From assembly GCA_000416005.1 (NCBI GenBank), contig KE356562.1, positions 599,507 through 617,906 on the forward strand: DNA of 18,400 bases, in the 5' to 3' direction. The DNA comes from Haloquadratum sp. J07HQX50. GTDB taxonomy: Archaea > Halobacteriota > Halobacteria > Halobacteriales > Haloferacaceae. Below are positions 8,611-16,863 of the stretch, one piece after another. The translations under genes and the position numbers were made by a program. The first letter of the stretch is position 1. Each line of letters starts with the position of its first letter. The notes below the pieces were generated by a model. That model had not been told where the DNA came from and searched no databases. It saw only the letters and a program-made list of their open reading frames with translations.

Positions 8611-8790
8611 TCACTGCTCCAGTATTTCACTATCTCCAAGCGCCAAGGTATCACTCAGCTCCTCGAGTAATTCTTTGCCTTCCTGATGTAACGCCTGTGC
8701 TTCTTCGAGCGATACATCGCCACTCTCTAGTCGCTCAATAATGGTTTCGACTCGATTCATCTTCTCATGTATTGATGTGTGCTCTGTCAT
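8611..8790 (-). CDS. xseB: Exodeoxyribonuclease VII small subunit
   Basis: The 59-residue protein starts at ATG 8790 and stops at TGA 8611-8613. It carries the small-subunit signature of a helical hairpin: VETIIERLESGDVSLEEA (about 14-31) followed by HQEGKELLEEL (35-45). It starts 7 bases after the xseA stop on the same strand, so the two are cotranscribed. In bacteria several XseB copies wrap the coiled coil of XseA to form the holoenzyme that degrades single-stranded DNA into oligonucleotides. It is at the short end for the family (bacterial proteins run about 70-85 residues) but the core motif is complete. Confidence 0.85.
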   Translation of the reverse strand: MTEHTSIHEKMNRVETIIERLESGDVSLEEAQALHQEGKELLEELSDTLALGDSEILEQ

Positions 8791-8797
8791 AATTGAT

Positions 8798-10033
8798 TCA
8801 AATCAGATTGAAGACTACCAGCCCGATGATAATGAGTATAAGAAGAACAATGACAAACATATATCGCCGCTGTTGGGTCACCATCTCTGCCTCTGTTTGA
8901 GCGGTTACCTCAGTTCGAATCTCTTCTGCTGTTTGTTCGAGTTCCTGTTCGTGTTGTTTTCTCTGCTCAAGTGTTTGATACGCAGTATGAAGCCGATTCT
9001 GAGTTTCGGTAAGCTGAGTCTCAAAGTGCCGGCTCGCAGCATGATCAAGCGCTGTTTCAAGCTGCTGAAGTTGCTGCGATGTGGCACTTTGATAGGCGGT
9101 ATTCAGTGCTGTGGCGGTTGTAGTAAGTTTACCTGAGAGAGCGGTGTGGTATGCGGTGGGGAGATCATGAGACAATTGTGTGAGCTTTGAGTTTAGTTGC
9201 GCACGCTCGGGGACAACTTCACCAGCATGCGTCGGTGTCATTAGTCGGTGGTCAGCAACTTCACCGGCTAATGTTTGATCATCCTCATGACCGATGCCAA
9301 CGGCGACTGGCGTTTCGGTGTCTGCGATAACGCGACATAACGGTGTTTCATTGAATACACGAAGTGTCTTATCGGCTCCCCCGCCGCGAGTGATTATAAT
9401 CACATCGACCGTGGTATCGCTGTCGAGTGTCGATATCCCACTAATTAATTCCTGTATCGCTCCAGTACCCTGAACAGTGCTGTCGTGTATATTAATATCG
9501 ACGCCGGGATATCGATTGCAGATAGCAGTCACTGCATCAATACGAGCATCGCTGTTGGCTGATGTTACCAACCCAACGGTCTCGGGTAATTCTGGGAGTG
9601 ACTGCTTTTGACTGTCAGCAAGGAGGCCATCCGCTGCAAGCAGGCGCTTGTTTTCAGCGTAGACCTGAGTGTACTCACTTTCACCCATATGAACAACATC
9701 GGTAACGATGATTGAGCACGAGCCTCGGGCCTCATAGTATGAGATATCACCTTGAACCGCGACATGCATGTTTTCATCGGGTGTGGCAGTCAGTTGCTGA
9801 TGCTGAACTGAGAAAATGACACAGTGAATTGAGGCATCACCTGAAACAAGATCAAAATGGAGATGACCATTGGCGGTGCGACAGTCCGAGACGTCACCAA
9901 CAATATACTCATGCGTAATGGTATGAGATTGCTCAAGAAGGTCTGCAATCTCGTTATTGATTGTTTCGACAGTGACGATATCGCTGTTATGCGACTCAAT
10001 ATCATCACTGACCGATGCATCTTGGTTAGCCAT
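8798..10033 (-). CDS. xseA: Exodeoxyribonuclease VII large subunit with C-terminal membrane anchor
   Basis: The 411-residue protein has an OB-fold DNA-binding domain (about 38-115, HEYIVGDVSDCRTANGHLHF through IIVTDVV). The catalytic domain follows (about 128-275): ETVGLVTSANSDARIDAV, STVQGTGAIQE, the IIITRGGGADKTLRVFNE signature (212-229), VGIGHEDDQTLAGEVADH (245-262) and MTPTHAGE. Residues 280-388 form a Gln/Glu-rich coiled coil that should bind XseB. The last 21 residues, YMFVIVLLILIIIGLVVFNLI, form a single transmembrane helix after RR, so the protein is probably tethered to the membrane with its nuclease in the cytoplasm. Such an anchor is not part of bacterial XseA. It heads the xseA-xseB operon. 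Confidence 0.88.
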   Translation of the reverse strand: MANQDASVSDDIESHNSDIVTVETINNEIADLLEQSHTITHEYIVGDVSDCRTANGHLHFDLVSGDASIHCVIFSVQHQQLTATPDENMHVAVQGDISYYEARGSCSIIVTDVVHMGESEYTQVYAENKRLLAADGLLADSQKQSLPELPETVGLVTSANSDARIDAVTAICNRYPGVDINIHDSTVQGTGAIQELISGISTLDSDTTVDVIIITRGGGADKTLRVFNETPLCRVIADTETPVAVGIGHEDDQTLAGEVADHRLMTPTHAGEVVPERAQLNSKLTQLSHDLPTAYHTALSGKLTTTATALNTAYQSATSQQLQQLETALDHAASRHFETQLTETQNRLHTAYQTLEQRKQHEQELEQTAEEIRTEVTAQTEAEMVTQQRRYMFVIVLLILIIIGLVVFNLI

Positions 10034-10331
10034 CTATTATTTTGGAGGTGAGTGGTGAAAAAAACCATGTGTCTCCTGAGTGCGCGGTGTGATAGTCATA
10101 ACCGAACTCGGTATACCGTGGCCCGTCTATCAGCACCTCCCCAGCGATCAAGAACAGGCGAACTGAAATGTGAGAATCTATCCAGAATGAGAGAGAGCAC
10201 CTCGAGGTCAAGCTCCGAGGTAATTCACCGGGCCAGCTTGATTGTCTAATGACACCCACAAACGGGTCACCGCCCTCGCACTCGGTAAATGCTCAGACTC
10301 GAAGTCGATCCGATATGATAGAGAGTGCCTA
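10034..10331. other. Spacer upstream of xseA
   Basis: No gene is supported. A T-rich stretch on the minus strand (GGTTTTTTTC, about 10054-10063), 21-29 nt upstream of ATG 10033, is a plausible xseA promoter element. A plus-strand GGAGGTGA at 10044-10051 looks like a perfect Shine-Dalgarno site, but the reading frame after it is not convincing. Confidence 0.35.
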
Positions 10332-11381
10332 TTACTTCCATGAGAGACCGCGTGGATTGCGAGGGGGTGCTAATGGACTTGCCGGGAGATCATCATCCGG
10401 ATTTGGATCATTATACCCTTTTGGAGCAGCATCATTTGGGGCCTCTGGATAGAATAATGAGGCGATTGCATGGATATGCTCGCGTCCAACATCAAGTTCG
10501 AACTGCCCACCTGCAAACATCTGTATGTCGTGCTCAGAGCAGTAGTCAATTGTGTTAAATAATGCGTGCACAGAACCGAATCGAGAGGGTTTGATATTCA
10601 GCCACTCAGGGTCAATCGGCAGCTGTTCAACTGTGCTCACGTTCTGAACAGGATAATCCCACGTGACACGATGCTCATGCCCATCAAATAGGGGACGTGT
10701 CTCTTCAGTGAGTGCTGGATCCTCAATGAGTGCATCTGGGAATACATCAATTACTTGCTTGTAAAGTTCGGGGTCAGCGGGCTGATCAACGACGGTTCCT
10801 TGATACTGGCCCTTCAGGTCAAGAATACGAACTGCATTGGTGGCAGCTAGCCGGTCAATTGTATCAGCTGTCCATGCAGATGTCGGATCGAGTTTGAATG
10901 ATACATCGGGATTTCGGTCAAGCCAGTCGATTACCCGGTCACCGGTCGAAGGGTCATCAAGACGGGTACTGACGACGAAGTGGACAGGTTGATACTTTCG
11001 ATCGAGTCGCTCAGAGAGGGTCGTATTCGCTTGTTTTAATCCAAGATCTAAGGCTGCACTCTCGAACGCCCACTGGCGATAATTTCGAGAGATTGCCTGA
11101 CTCGGTTCAGTTCCAAAGAAGAGATCGATCTCAGAGAGGCGTCTCGAGAAGTCCTCAAGTGTGTATGTGCCGGTCAGATCCAGCTCATCTGCGGAGTGAT
11201 GCATTGGCTGATGATCATCATCGTCGTACGTGACATCTTCGCCGAAGCCAGTCTCATTATCGCCGGTGAGCGCGACTACAGTCGTTACTCTGGTAAAGCC
11301 ACTCGAAGTGTCTCGTTGGTGGAGTGTGAATTGGCACTCATCAATTTTAATCTCAAGATTGCTCACTTGCTCATATAGCAT
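10332..11381 (-). CDS. Enolase-superfamily (MR/MLE-type) enzyme, haloarchaeal
   Basis: The 349-residue protein has an N-terminal capping domain (about 10-125, with ESAALDLGLKQA at 107-118 typical of the superfamily) and a TIM-barrel domain. Its candidate active-site residues fall in the expected order: Lys163 (SFKLDP), Asp188 (RILDLKGQY), Glu220 (ALIEDPA), Asp242 (VTWDYPV) and Lys264 (NIKPSRFGS). The three acidic residues would bind Mg2+ and the lysines act as acid/base. The o-succinylbenzoate synthase/dipeptide epimerase group is nearest by motif, but the substrate cannot be fixed. The C-terminal tail is Pro/Asp-rich (NDPNPDDDLPASPLAPPRNP) and likely disordered. The gene is divergent from the zinc-finger/dph5 pair. 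Confidence 0.8.
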   Translation of the reverse strand: MLYEQVSNLEIKIDECQFTLHQRDTSSGFTRVTTVVALTGDNETGFGEDVTYDDDDHQPMHHSADELDLTGTYTLEDFSRRLSEIDLFFGTEPSQAISRNYRQWAFESAALDLGLKQANTTLSERLDRKYQPVHFVVSTRLDDPSTGDRVIDWLDRNPDVSFKLDPTSAWTADTIDRLAATNAVRILDLKGQYQGTVVDQPADPELYKQVIDVFPDALIEDPALTEETRPLFDGHEHRVTWDYPVQNVSTVEQLPIDPEWLNIKPSRFGSVHALFNTIDYCSEHDIQMFAGGQFELDVGREHIHAIASLFYPEAPNDAAPKGYNDPNPDDDLPASPLAPPRNPRGLSWK

Positions 11382-11655
11382 GCCTCAGTTCACAATACAA
11401 TAATGCGGTATCGGTGTTGTAATATGTTGTGAGCTAGCATTTGTTTATTCTGCTCGAAACAGGTGTGGAATACGCTCATAATCAAGAGAGTGCTCAAAAC
11501 ATCTCAAGCTCAACACACCATTCGGTTTTGTGAAAGGGAATTGCATTGGATACGTGTTGTTTGACGACTCGTTTCAGGGAAAGAGGGCCGCTTGGAGGCG
11601 GATGAAAGCGGTCAGGCACAGATATATTTATTCCAGACCACTCAACACACTATTT
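11382..11655. promoter_or_regulatory. Divergent promoter region
   Basis: The 274-bp spacer serves the leftward enolase-like gene (AT-rich ATTATTGTATTG on the minus strand, about 22-33 nt before ATG 11381) and the rightward zinc-finger gene. On the right, a strong TATA box ATATATTTATT (11622-11632) lies about 29 nt before ATG 11656, ideal for a leaderless transcript. Confidence 0.55.
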
Positions 11656-11859
11656 ATGAGCGATACCGAACCGATGATTCCAATTGTATGTGAGACCTGC
11701 GGGACAGAGACACGTGTGCCACTCTCGACGCTAGAAGAGAGCTTGCGAAAGCACAACTCATCCCGTCATGATGGAGAGGCAGTCGCCGAAGTTGCTCCAG
11801 AGGTTGCTGATGAACTCGCAAGTATGGTCGCCGAGGATCTTGGGCTTCTCGATGAATAG
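11656..11859 (+). CDS. Small zinc-finger-like protein upstream of dph5
   Basis: The 67-residue acidic protein has CETCG (Cys12, Cys15) and, after a short helix (PLSTLEESLRKHN), His33 and His38, giving a C-x2-C-x17-H-x4-H pattern that could bind one zinc ion. The remainder (40-67) is an acidic helix, EVAPEVADELASMVAEDLGLL. I start at ATG 11656, not the upstream in-frame ATG at 11530, because the TATA box at 11622-11632 sits at the right distance and the extension would run through it. dph5 follows after 30 bases, so the two probably share an mRNA. Function is unknown. Confidence 0.7.
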   Translation: MSDTEPMIPIVCETCGTETRVPLSTLEESLRKHNSSRHDGEAVAEVAPEVADELASMVAEDLGLLDE

Positions 11860-11889
11860 AGTGGGATTCGGGTATTCGAGAGAGACTCA

Positions 11890-12669
11890 ATGTTGAGTTT
11901 TGTCGGATTGGGCTTATATGATACTGAGTCAATCACGCTTCAAGGGAAGCGAGCGATTGAAGAAGCAGACCACGTGTTCGCAGAGTTCTATACAAGTCGA
12001 TTATTAGATGCTAATGCCGACATCTTAGAACAGTTCTATGAGATCACGATAGACATCTGTGGCCGTGCTGAGGTGGAACAGGATCCGACGGCAATCTTGG
12101 ATGCAGCAGAGACTGGTGAGGCGGCCTTCCTTACTGCGGGAGATACGATGATTTCGACAACGCACACTGACTTGCGACTTCGTGCGATGGAGCGGGGAAT
12201 CGAAACTCGCATTATTCACGGTGTAACCGCACAAACTGCTGCCAGTGGTCTGACAGGGCTACAGAACTACCGATTCGGAAAGTCTGTGACGCTCCCATTC
12301 CCTGAAAGTCATGGAACAACAGGGGTACCACCGAGTGTCTGTGACTCAATTGATGCGAACCGGTCGAGGGGCCTGCATACGCTTGTGTATCTTGATATTA
12401 AAGCTGCTCAAAATAAGTACATGACCGCAACAACTGCTGCCACATTGCTCGCTGACTCGATTGAAGACACGCTCGGTGTCGTGGTTGCTCGCGCTGGGAG
12501 TCCATCACCAACCGTCGCTGCCGAACGGCTGAGCACTCTCGCAAGCATTGAGTTCGGAGATCCACTCCATTTAGTTGTCATTCCCGCCTCGCTTCACCAT
12601 CTTGAAGCCGATGCACTAAGCGCGTTGACAAATGCATCGTCTCAGCTCATCGACGATTATCGCGAATGA
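11890..12669 (+). CDS. dph5: Diphthine synthase
   Basis: The 259-residue SAM-dependent methyltransferase makes diphthine on the conserved histidine of elongation factor 2. Family motifs: MLSFVGLGLYDTESITLQG (1-19), DHVFAEFYTSRL (27-38), the SAM-binding GDTMISTTHTDLRLRA (84-99, with Thr where Pro is more usual), IHGVTAQTAASGLTGLQNYRFGK (109-131) and HTLVYLDIKA (162-171). Length matches archaeal Dph5. It follows the zinc-finger gene by 30 bases and probably shares its promoter. Confidence 0.95.
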   Translation: MLSFVGLGLYDTESITLQGKRAIEEADHVFAEFYTSRLLDANADILEQFYEITIDICGRAEVEQDPTAILDAAETGEAAFLTAGDTMISTTHTDLRLRAMERGIETRIIHGVTAQTAASGLTGLQNYRFGKSVTLPFPESHGTTGVPPSVCDSIDANRSRGLHTLVYLDIKAAQNKYMTATTAATLLADSIEDTLGVVVARAGSPSPTVAAERLSTLASIEFGDPLHLVVIPASLHHLEADALSALTNASSQLIDDYRE

Positions 12670-12708
12670 AGCGCGGCGTTCGACAAAGAGATACCTGGTA
12701 GCATGCGT

Positions 12709-13629
12709 TCACATTCCACGGTTGAGACCCAATGCGCGCTCAAGATCATATTCATCTCCGGTGAGTAGATAGAGTACATCTTCAATAATAACCAGTAGTT
12801 CCGGCAACTCACGGACTGCCAAGTATGTGAGTCCGATCAGGACAATCACTGCGAGAAACTGGCTGATAATCCGGTCGGAGATGAAGAACGAGACCATATA
12901 TGGGTCACTCGAACCAAACAGGAGTAAGATCTCTTCGACAAACCAGTGCATATACTGTTTCCCAAATGCAATTGTAATGAATGTCGTTCGTAACAGGTTC
13001 AGTGCATAGATGATCGGCACGACAACGGCCAAGGCCCGGAGTTTTCGGTAGAATGGTGCTTCAACGGCAGCGATTAGTCCACCAAAGATTGAAATGCTAC
13101 CAAGGCCCGTGCAAGCTAACACTACCGAGACAGTGAGGCGGTGATCGCCATCGTAGAACTCGAATGTGTTGAGATATCCTTGGTCCCCCACAATCATTGC
13201 AGGGTCGTATCCAACCATATTGACAAGCATACGGGTTTGAGCTGCGACCGTCTCCATAAGCATCCCACGTGGAGCAGGAACTGAGAGCCCAAACATTGCT
13301 ATCGTAGGAATCGTCTCAAATGGAAGATACAGTAATCCCATCGCAGCGACTGCCCGTGAGAGAACAACTAATCTATCTCGGCCCTGATAATAGAGCCATC
13401 CCGTGTAGAGTGAGGCTGGCACGGCAGCAACCGATAGAATACCTTCAATGTAGCTTTTGTGTATGAATGCAAAATGTGGAACAAGTTGCAACCAAAAGAT
13501 TGCAAATCCAACCCATCCAGCGATTATCGCTGTGCGCGCAATGCGGCGATGACGGTTAGCTGCGAGCGCGCCAACTCCGAGAGTCAGGATAACCGCCCAC
13601 GCAAGCGCGTCCGAGAAGACCCCTGGCAT
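12709..13629 (-). CDS. artA: Archaeosortase A
   Basis: The 306-residue multi-pass membrane protein (about eight hydrophobic segments) processes surface proteins carrying a C-terminal PGF-type sorting signal, such as the S-layer glycoprotein, and links them to lipid. The catalytic set is in place: Cys173 in VVLACTGLGSISIF, Arg214 in ALNLLRTTFITIAFG and Arg253 in ISDRIISQF. These match the numbering I recall for the Haloferax enzyme. The loop FEFYDGDHRLTVS before the cysteine is also typical. It is convergent with dph5 (39-base gap). A TATA-like GATTTAATTG (minus strand, about 13650-13659) sits about 25 nt upstream of ATG 13629. Confidence 0.95.
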   Translation of the reverse strand: MPGVFSDALAWAVILTLGVGALAANRHRRIARTAIIAGWVGFAIFWLQLVPHFAFIHKSYIEGILSVAAVPASLYTGWLYYQGRDRLVVLSRAVAAMGLLYLPFETIPTIAMFGLSVPAPRGMLMETVAAQTRMLVNMVGYDPAMIVGDQGYLNTFEFYDGDHRLTVSVVLACTGLGSISIFGGLIAAVEAPFYRKLRALAVVVPIIYALNLLRTTFITIAFGKQYMHWFVEEILLLFGSSDPYMVSFFISDRIISQFLAVIVLIGLTYLAVRELPELLVIIEDVLYLLTGDEYDLERALGLNRGM

Positions 13630-14073
13630 TGACTATATCATTGACATAGACAATTAAATCGCTTGTCGTTGGCTTATGTTACGAGAGGATACGAGAGTAT
13701 GTGAGAGAGTTACTAACTAAGCGTATAAACACTGGCGTGGCGAGCTTCACCAACGCAACACATGCTGAAGACGAGAATATTCGATCACAGAGTCGAATGT
13801 GGGACTAACTCAGGCTGACGCATCATCGTATCAGCAACGAAGGTGTCGCTCAGGCCCGTGAAAGCGGCTGTCTAATGACTCGTGTGTGGATTCAATATCA
13901 GGAGAATCTTGATTTTTCATCTCTGCATTGGAATCAAACTGACCGCATGGAGACACGTTTTCAACGGTGCGCTTGAGCAGCGTGGTCATGAGCGTGAATA
14001 GTGGTCTCGAAGCATGTACCGATGTCTCAACCAAAGCCAGCCTAAATCCTCAGGTTTTAATCGTTTGCAGGCA
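13630..14073. other. Gene-free spacer upstream of artA
   Basis: Beyond the artA promoter nothing coding is supported; the minus-strand frame 13831-14034 is not haloarchaeal in composition. A small perfect 6-bp inverted repeat, ATTCGA/TCGAAT, lies at about 13778-13797. Part of this stretch could be the decayed body of the element whose right end follows at 14074, but no TnpB core motif is visible. Confidence 0.35.
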
Positions 14074-14211
14074 GCCCCCGTCTCAAGCGGTGCGCGTTCG
14101 TGAGAGAACACCTCATGGGCAGTCAGACGCCGTCTGACATCGTCACCGAAACAGCGAAGCCCCAAACGAAGCCGTATCAGCAGCTGAGTAGGGTAGGGTG
14201 AGGGTAGTTCA
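14074..14211 (+). mobile_element. Solo right end of a second IS1341-type element, with TnpB tail remnant
   Basis: A plus-strand frame encodes AGSPRLKRCAFVREH followed by SQTPSDIVTETAKP and stops at TGA 14198-14200. AGSPxLK is the tail signature of haloarchaeal TnpB, as in the 5' relic (AGSPVLKERT). The segment goes on to GAAGCCCC (14155-14162) and ends GGGTAGTTCA (14202-14211). It shares those two blocks, in the same order and at similar spacing, with the right end at 97-159. No upstream TnpB core survives. Confidence 0.5.
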
Positions 14212-14973
14212 GGTAACGATTTCTACCTCATGCCCGTCCTGGTCCTTCGTGAACGCATATCGGTTATTGCACGACTCTGGGTCGCGGTAATCAGGCGCCT
14301 CTCGTTCCATGAGCGTTTCCCACATCTCGTCAAGATCGTTCGCTCGGACCGCCAGGTGGCCCCACGCATCTCCCATTGTGTAGCTTCGGCCGTCATAATT
14401 GTAGGTCAGTTCGACTGCCATCGCCTCTGTCCCGGCTCCTGGTGGGCGCACAAAGTAATTTGCAAATGTTGAGGCTTCCCACCGGCTGGTGTACTCGTAC
14501 TCGAATTTTCGAGTCCAGTACCCAAGGGCTGCATCCGCATCTTCGACGCGAATCATCGTGTGGTCGATTCCCCACTTCGGACCCTCACTTGGGTCGCGTT
14601 TGACGATTTCAATCTCGTGTCCATCAGGATCCTTCACGAATGCATAACGCTGATTACACGATTCTGGATCGCGGTAATCATCGACTCCTTCGTTCATTAG
14701 CTGCTGGTAGGATGATTCAAGTTCACCATCAGGGACACGAACGGCAATATGCCCCCATGCATCACCCATCTCATAGCTACGGTCATCGTGGTTGTATGTT
14801 AACTCGAGTTTGGCTGCCTCGTCGTCCATGTTTACTGGCCCAAGGAAGACGTTGGTAAATGTATCTGCTTCCCATCGACCTTTTTCCTCATAATTGAAAT
14901 GGTCACGGTACCATTCAAGTGATGTCTCTAAGTCTTCGACACGAATCATTACGTGGTCAATGACGCCCGACAT
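14209..14973 (-). CDS. Two-domain VOC (glyoxalase/dioxygenase-fold) metalloprotein
   Basis: The 254-residue protein consists of two tandem VOC modules (about 4-124 and 131-254), each with the four-ligand metal pattern: His (IDHVMIRVED / IDHTMIRVED), Glu (KLELTYN / AVELTYN), His (GDAWGHIAV / GDAWGHLAV) and Glu (GHEIEIV / GHEVEIV). Both sites look complete. Glyoxalase I-like chemistry is closest, but the family also includes dioxygenases and isomerases, so the substrate is open. I start at ATG 14973 (MSGVIDHVMI), where the fold begins; the frame is open further upstream to 15165 without domain support. The stop codon lies in the TTCA that ends the adjacent TnpB-type right end, so the last residues may have been replaced by the insertion. 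Confidence 0.85.
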   Translation of the reverse strand: MSGVIDHVMIRVEDLETSLEWYRDHFNYEEKGRWEADTFTNVFLGPVNMDDEAAKLELTYNHDDRSYEMGDAWGHIAVRVPDGELESSYQQLMNEGVDDYRDPESCNQRYAFVKDPDGHEIEIVKRDPSEGPKWGIDHTMIRVEDADAALGYWTRKFEYEYTSRWEASTFANYFVRPPGAGTEAMAVELTYNYDGRSYTMGDAWGHLAVRANDLDEMWETLMEREAPDYRDPESCNNRYAFTKDQDGHEVEIVT

Positions 14974-15186
14974 GTCTGTATATAATTCAGTCCGACTCGA
15001 AAAGGTTACCGGCACCCAATCTTCTATGCGCCTCTGGTAGAACACCCGACTCATGGCGGCGCTCAGTTGTTCCTGCACGTTCCGACACAGAAACAGCAAG
15101 CCCTCACCAAGCGAGAGTCCCGAGTGCGGGGGGAGTTCACAGTGGACTCTTGGGTGTGTGAGCAAATGCCGAATGATTCACACACG

Positions 15187-16299
15187 CTATCGTCGAGTGA
15201 TAATCCGAAGAATATCCTCATCAGCGAGTTCGTGGTCGCGTCCGACCTGTTGATTGTCATGTTGTGCACTTGTGCCTTGTACTCGCGCAAACCGAAACCG
15301 GTCCGCAAAATTTCCCCCAAGTTTTGTAATCGCATCTTCAACTGTGCAAGCGTCGTCCATCAGAACTAACGGCTCTTCATAATCAACGCCACGTCCGGGT
15401 TTATCCATATATACCCGAATGAGCCCAAGTCGATCCCACATCGACTGCTTTAGCGATTCAAGTCCTCGTTGCGCCTCAGCGCTAATAAATACGGCCGGTT
15501 CAGGGTCAATGCCCTGTGACTGAAGATTCTGGTTGACCGTCGGCAGATACGACTCATCGATAAGATCGGCCTTGTTTACCGCAACCATCGACGGAAGATA
15601 CACTCGATTATCCATGATAGCATCGATCAACTCATCAATTGTGGTGTCACCATGAATAGTCACGTTCGCGTTGATATATCCATGCTCGCGTAGCACTCCT
15701 TTGATAGTGGCTGTATCAAGATCCACATCGTCAGCGAGCGTGACCTGAATACCGCCCTTGCCTGTTTTATTTATCGAAACGTTCGGTGGCGAGCTATCGA
15801 GACGGATATTATTGTCGTATAACTCCTGATTGAGTCGTTCATATCGCTCGATTTCAAACACAGATAATAAAAACACGACCAAATCAGCCGTTCTAACCAC
15901 TGAGAGGACTTCTTTTCCACCACCACGGCCACCTGCAGCGCCTTCGATTAGCCCAGGAACGTCTAAGATTTGAATATTTGCACCATTGTACTGCAACATG
16001 CCAGGGTTGACATTGAGTGTCGTGAACTCATAGGCCGCCACTTCACTGTCTGCATTGGTGAGCGCGTTGATGAGTGTGGATTTTCCAACACTTGGAAACC
16101 CGACAAGCGCAACTGTGGCATCACCAGTCTTTTCGACAGCATATCCTTGGCCGCCGCCGCTGGAGGATTGTTTGGCAAGTTTCTCCTTTTTTTCTGCCAA
16201 TTTCGCTTTCAAACGACCGATATGCTGTTCAGTCGATTTGTTATATGGTGTCTCCGAAATCTCTTCTCGGAGGTCCTCGATCTCTTCCTCCAGTCCCAT
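15187..16299 (-). CDS. drg: DRG-family (OBG-like) GTP-binding protein with TGS domain
   Basis: The protein of about 370 residues has a helical lead (MGLEEEIEDLREEI, then KSTEQHIGRLKAKLAEKKEKL) and a G domain. G1 is GFPSVGKS, G2 is around YEFTTL, G3 is DVPG followed by LIEGAAGGRGGGKEVLSV, G4 is NKAD and G5 is ISAEA. The C-terminal TGS domain (last 80 residues, RVYMDKPGRGVDYEEPLVL to the end) is present. DRG proteins are ribosome-associated GTPases that help translation. I prefer ATG 16299 (MGLEEE, family start) over ATG 16305 two codons upstream. It is divergent from the oxidase cluster at 16403. Confidence 0.93.
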   Translation of the reverse strand: MGLEEEIEDLREEISETPYNKSTEQHIGRLKAKLAEKKEKLAKQSSSGGGQGYAVEKTGDATVALVGFPSVGKSTLINALTNADSEVAAYEFTTLNVNPGMLQYNGANIQILDVPGLIEGAAGGRGGGKEVLSVVRTADLVVFLLSVFEIERYERLNQELYDNNIRLDSSPPNVSINKTGKGGIQVTLADDVDLDTATIKGVLREHGYINANVTIHGDTTIDELIDAIMDNRVYLPSMVAVNKADLIDESYLPTVNQNLQSQGIDPEPAVFISAEAQRGLESLKQSMWDRLGLIRVYMDKPGRGVDYEEPLVLMDDACTVEDAITKLGGNFADRFRFARVQGTSAQHDNQQVGRDHELADEDILRIITRR

Positions 16300-16402
16300 C
16301 GACATCAACTCGACTTGCAGCGTCGAAAAAGGTGTTCTTTCGCCTCTGGACTTCCCCTCTGGGGTTCAGAAATGATTTGTACGGGTTTACTCATATATAG
16401 CT

Positions 16403-16768
16403 ATGCAAGATACACCAGGGTTGTCCGAGCAGTACCGTATGGCGAGTATCTGGCCGCTGTTTGTCGCCCTTGGAATACCTATTTCTGAGATTGGCATCCT
16501 GTTTGGCCTCTTTCCAGTCGCTGTTGGAGGCTTACTGTTATTTGGTGGTAGCGTCGCTGGGATGGCTGCAGAGACGGCGTATGTCGAGACCCCATGGCGT
16601 GGTCTTGCTGGTGTTGCAGTTGGGTTAGTCGTGCTTGGACTGGCCTTGGTTTTCACACCCATTGGCTTGCCTGCACGGGGTGGTGCGATTGTCACCGCTG
16701 GTGTGGTGTTAGCGCTCGCCGGTGCCGCTGGGGAGTTCTTTGCTGAGTCTGCAACTCCTGGATATTAA
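16403..16768 (+). CDS. Small four-helix membrane protein of the cytochrome oxidase cluster (DUF7541-like)
   Basis: The 121-residue protein begins MQDTPGLSEQYRMASIWPLF, the typical opening of a haloarchaeal family found next to oxidase genes. Hydrophobic segments lie at about 14-33, 36-55, 68-88 and 95-113. There are no cofactor-binding residues to read. It probably helps assemble or stabilise the terminal oxidase, an inference from location only. It is read divergently from drg across about 100 bases. Confidence 0.75.
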   Translation: MQDTPGLSEQYRMASIWPLFVALGIPISEIGILFGLFPVAVGGLLLFGGSVAGMAAETAYVETPWRGLAGVAVGLVVLGLALVFTPIGLPARGGAIVTAGVVLALAGAAGEFFAESATPGY

Positions 16769-16827
16769 TCAAGACTGACAATATTCACACTCTCTTTTAA
16801 AAGACGCCAGCGAGCGAGTATCGACAG

Positions 16828-16837
16828 AGTATTTATC
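16828..16837 (+). promoter_or_regulatory. TATA element of the DUF6684-like gene
   Basis: GTATTTATC (16829-16837) is centred about 31 nt upstream of ATG 16864, right for a short-leader or leaderless haloarchaeal transcript. The gene may thus be transcribed independently of the preceding membrane-protein gene. Confidence 0.45.
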
Positions 16838-16863
16838 TGGCCGACATCTATTCTATATCTAAT

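Noticed and set aside
10044..10249. Plus-strand GGAGGTGA followed by a 65-codon GTG frame
   Set aside because: The Shine-Dalgarno match is perfect, but spacing to the GTGs is 0-3 bases and to ATG 15. The protein is basic and low complexity, and the site lies in the xseA promoter.
14187..14206. Telomere-like or G-quadruplex motif GGGTAGGGTGAGGG
   Set aside because: Only three G-triplets; better explained as the degenerate right end of a TnpB-type element.
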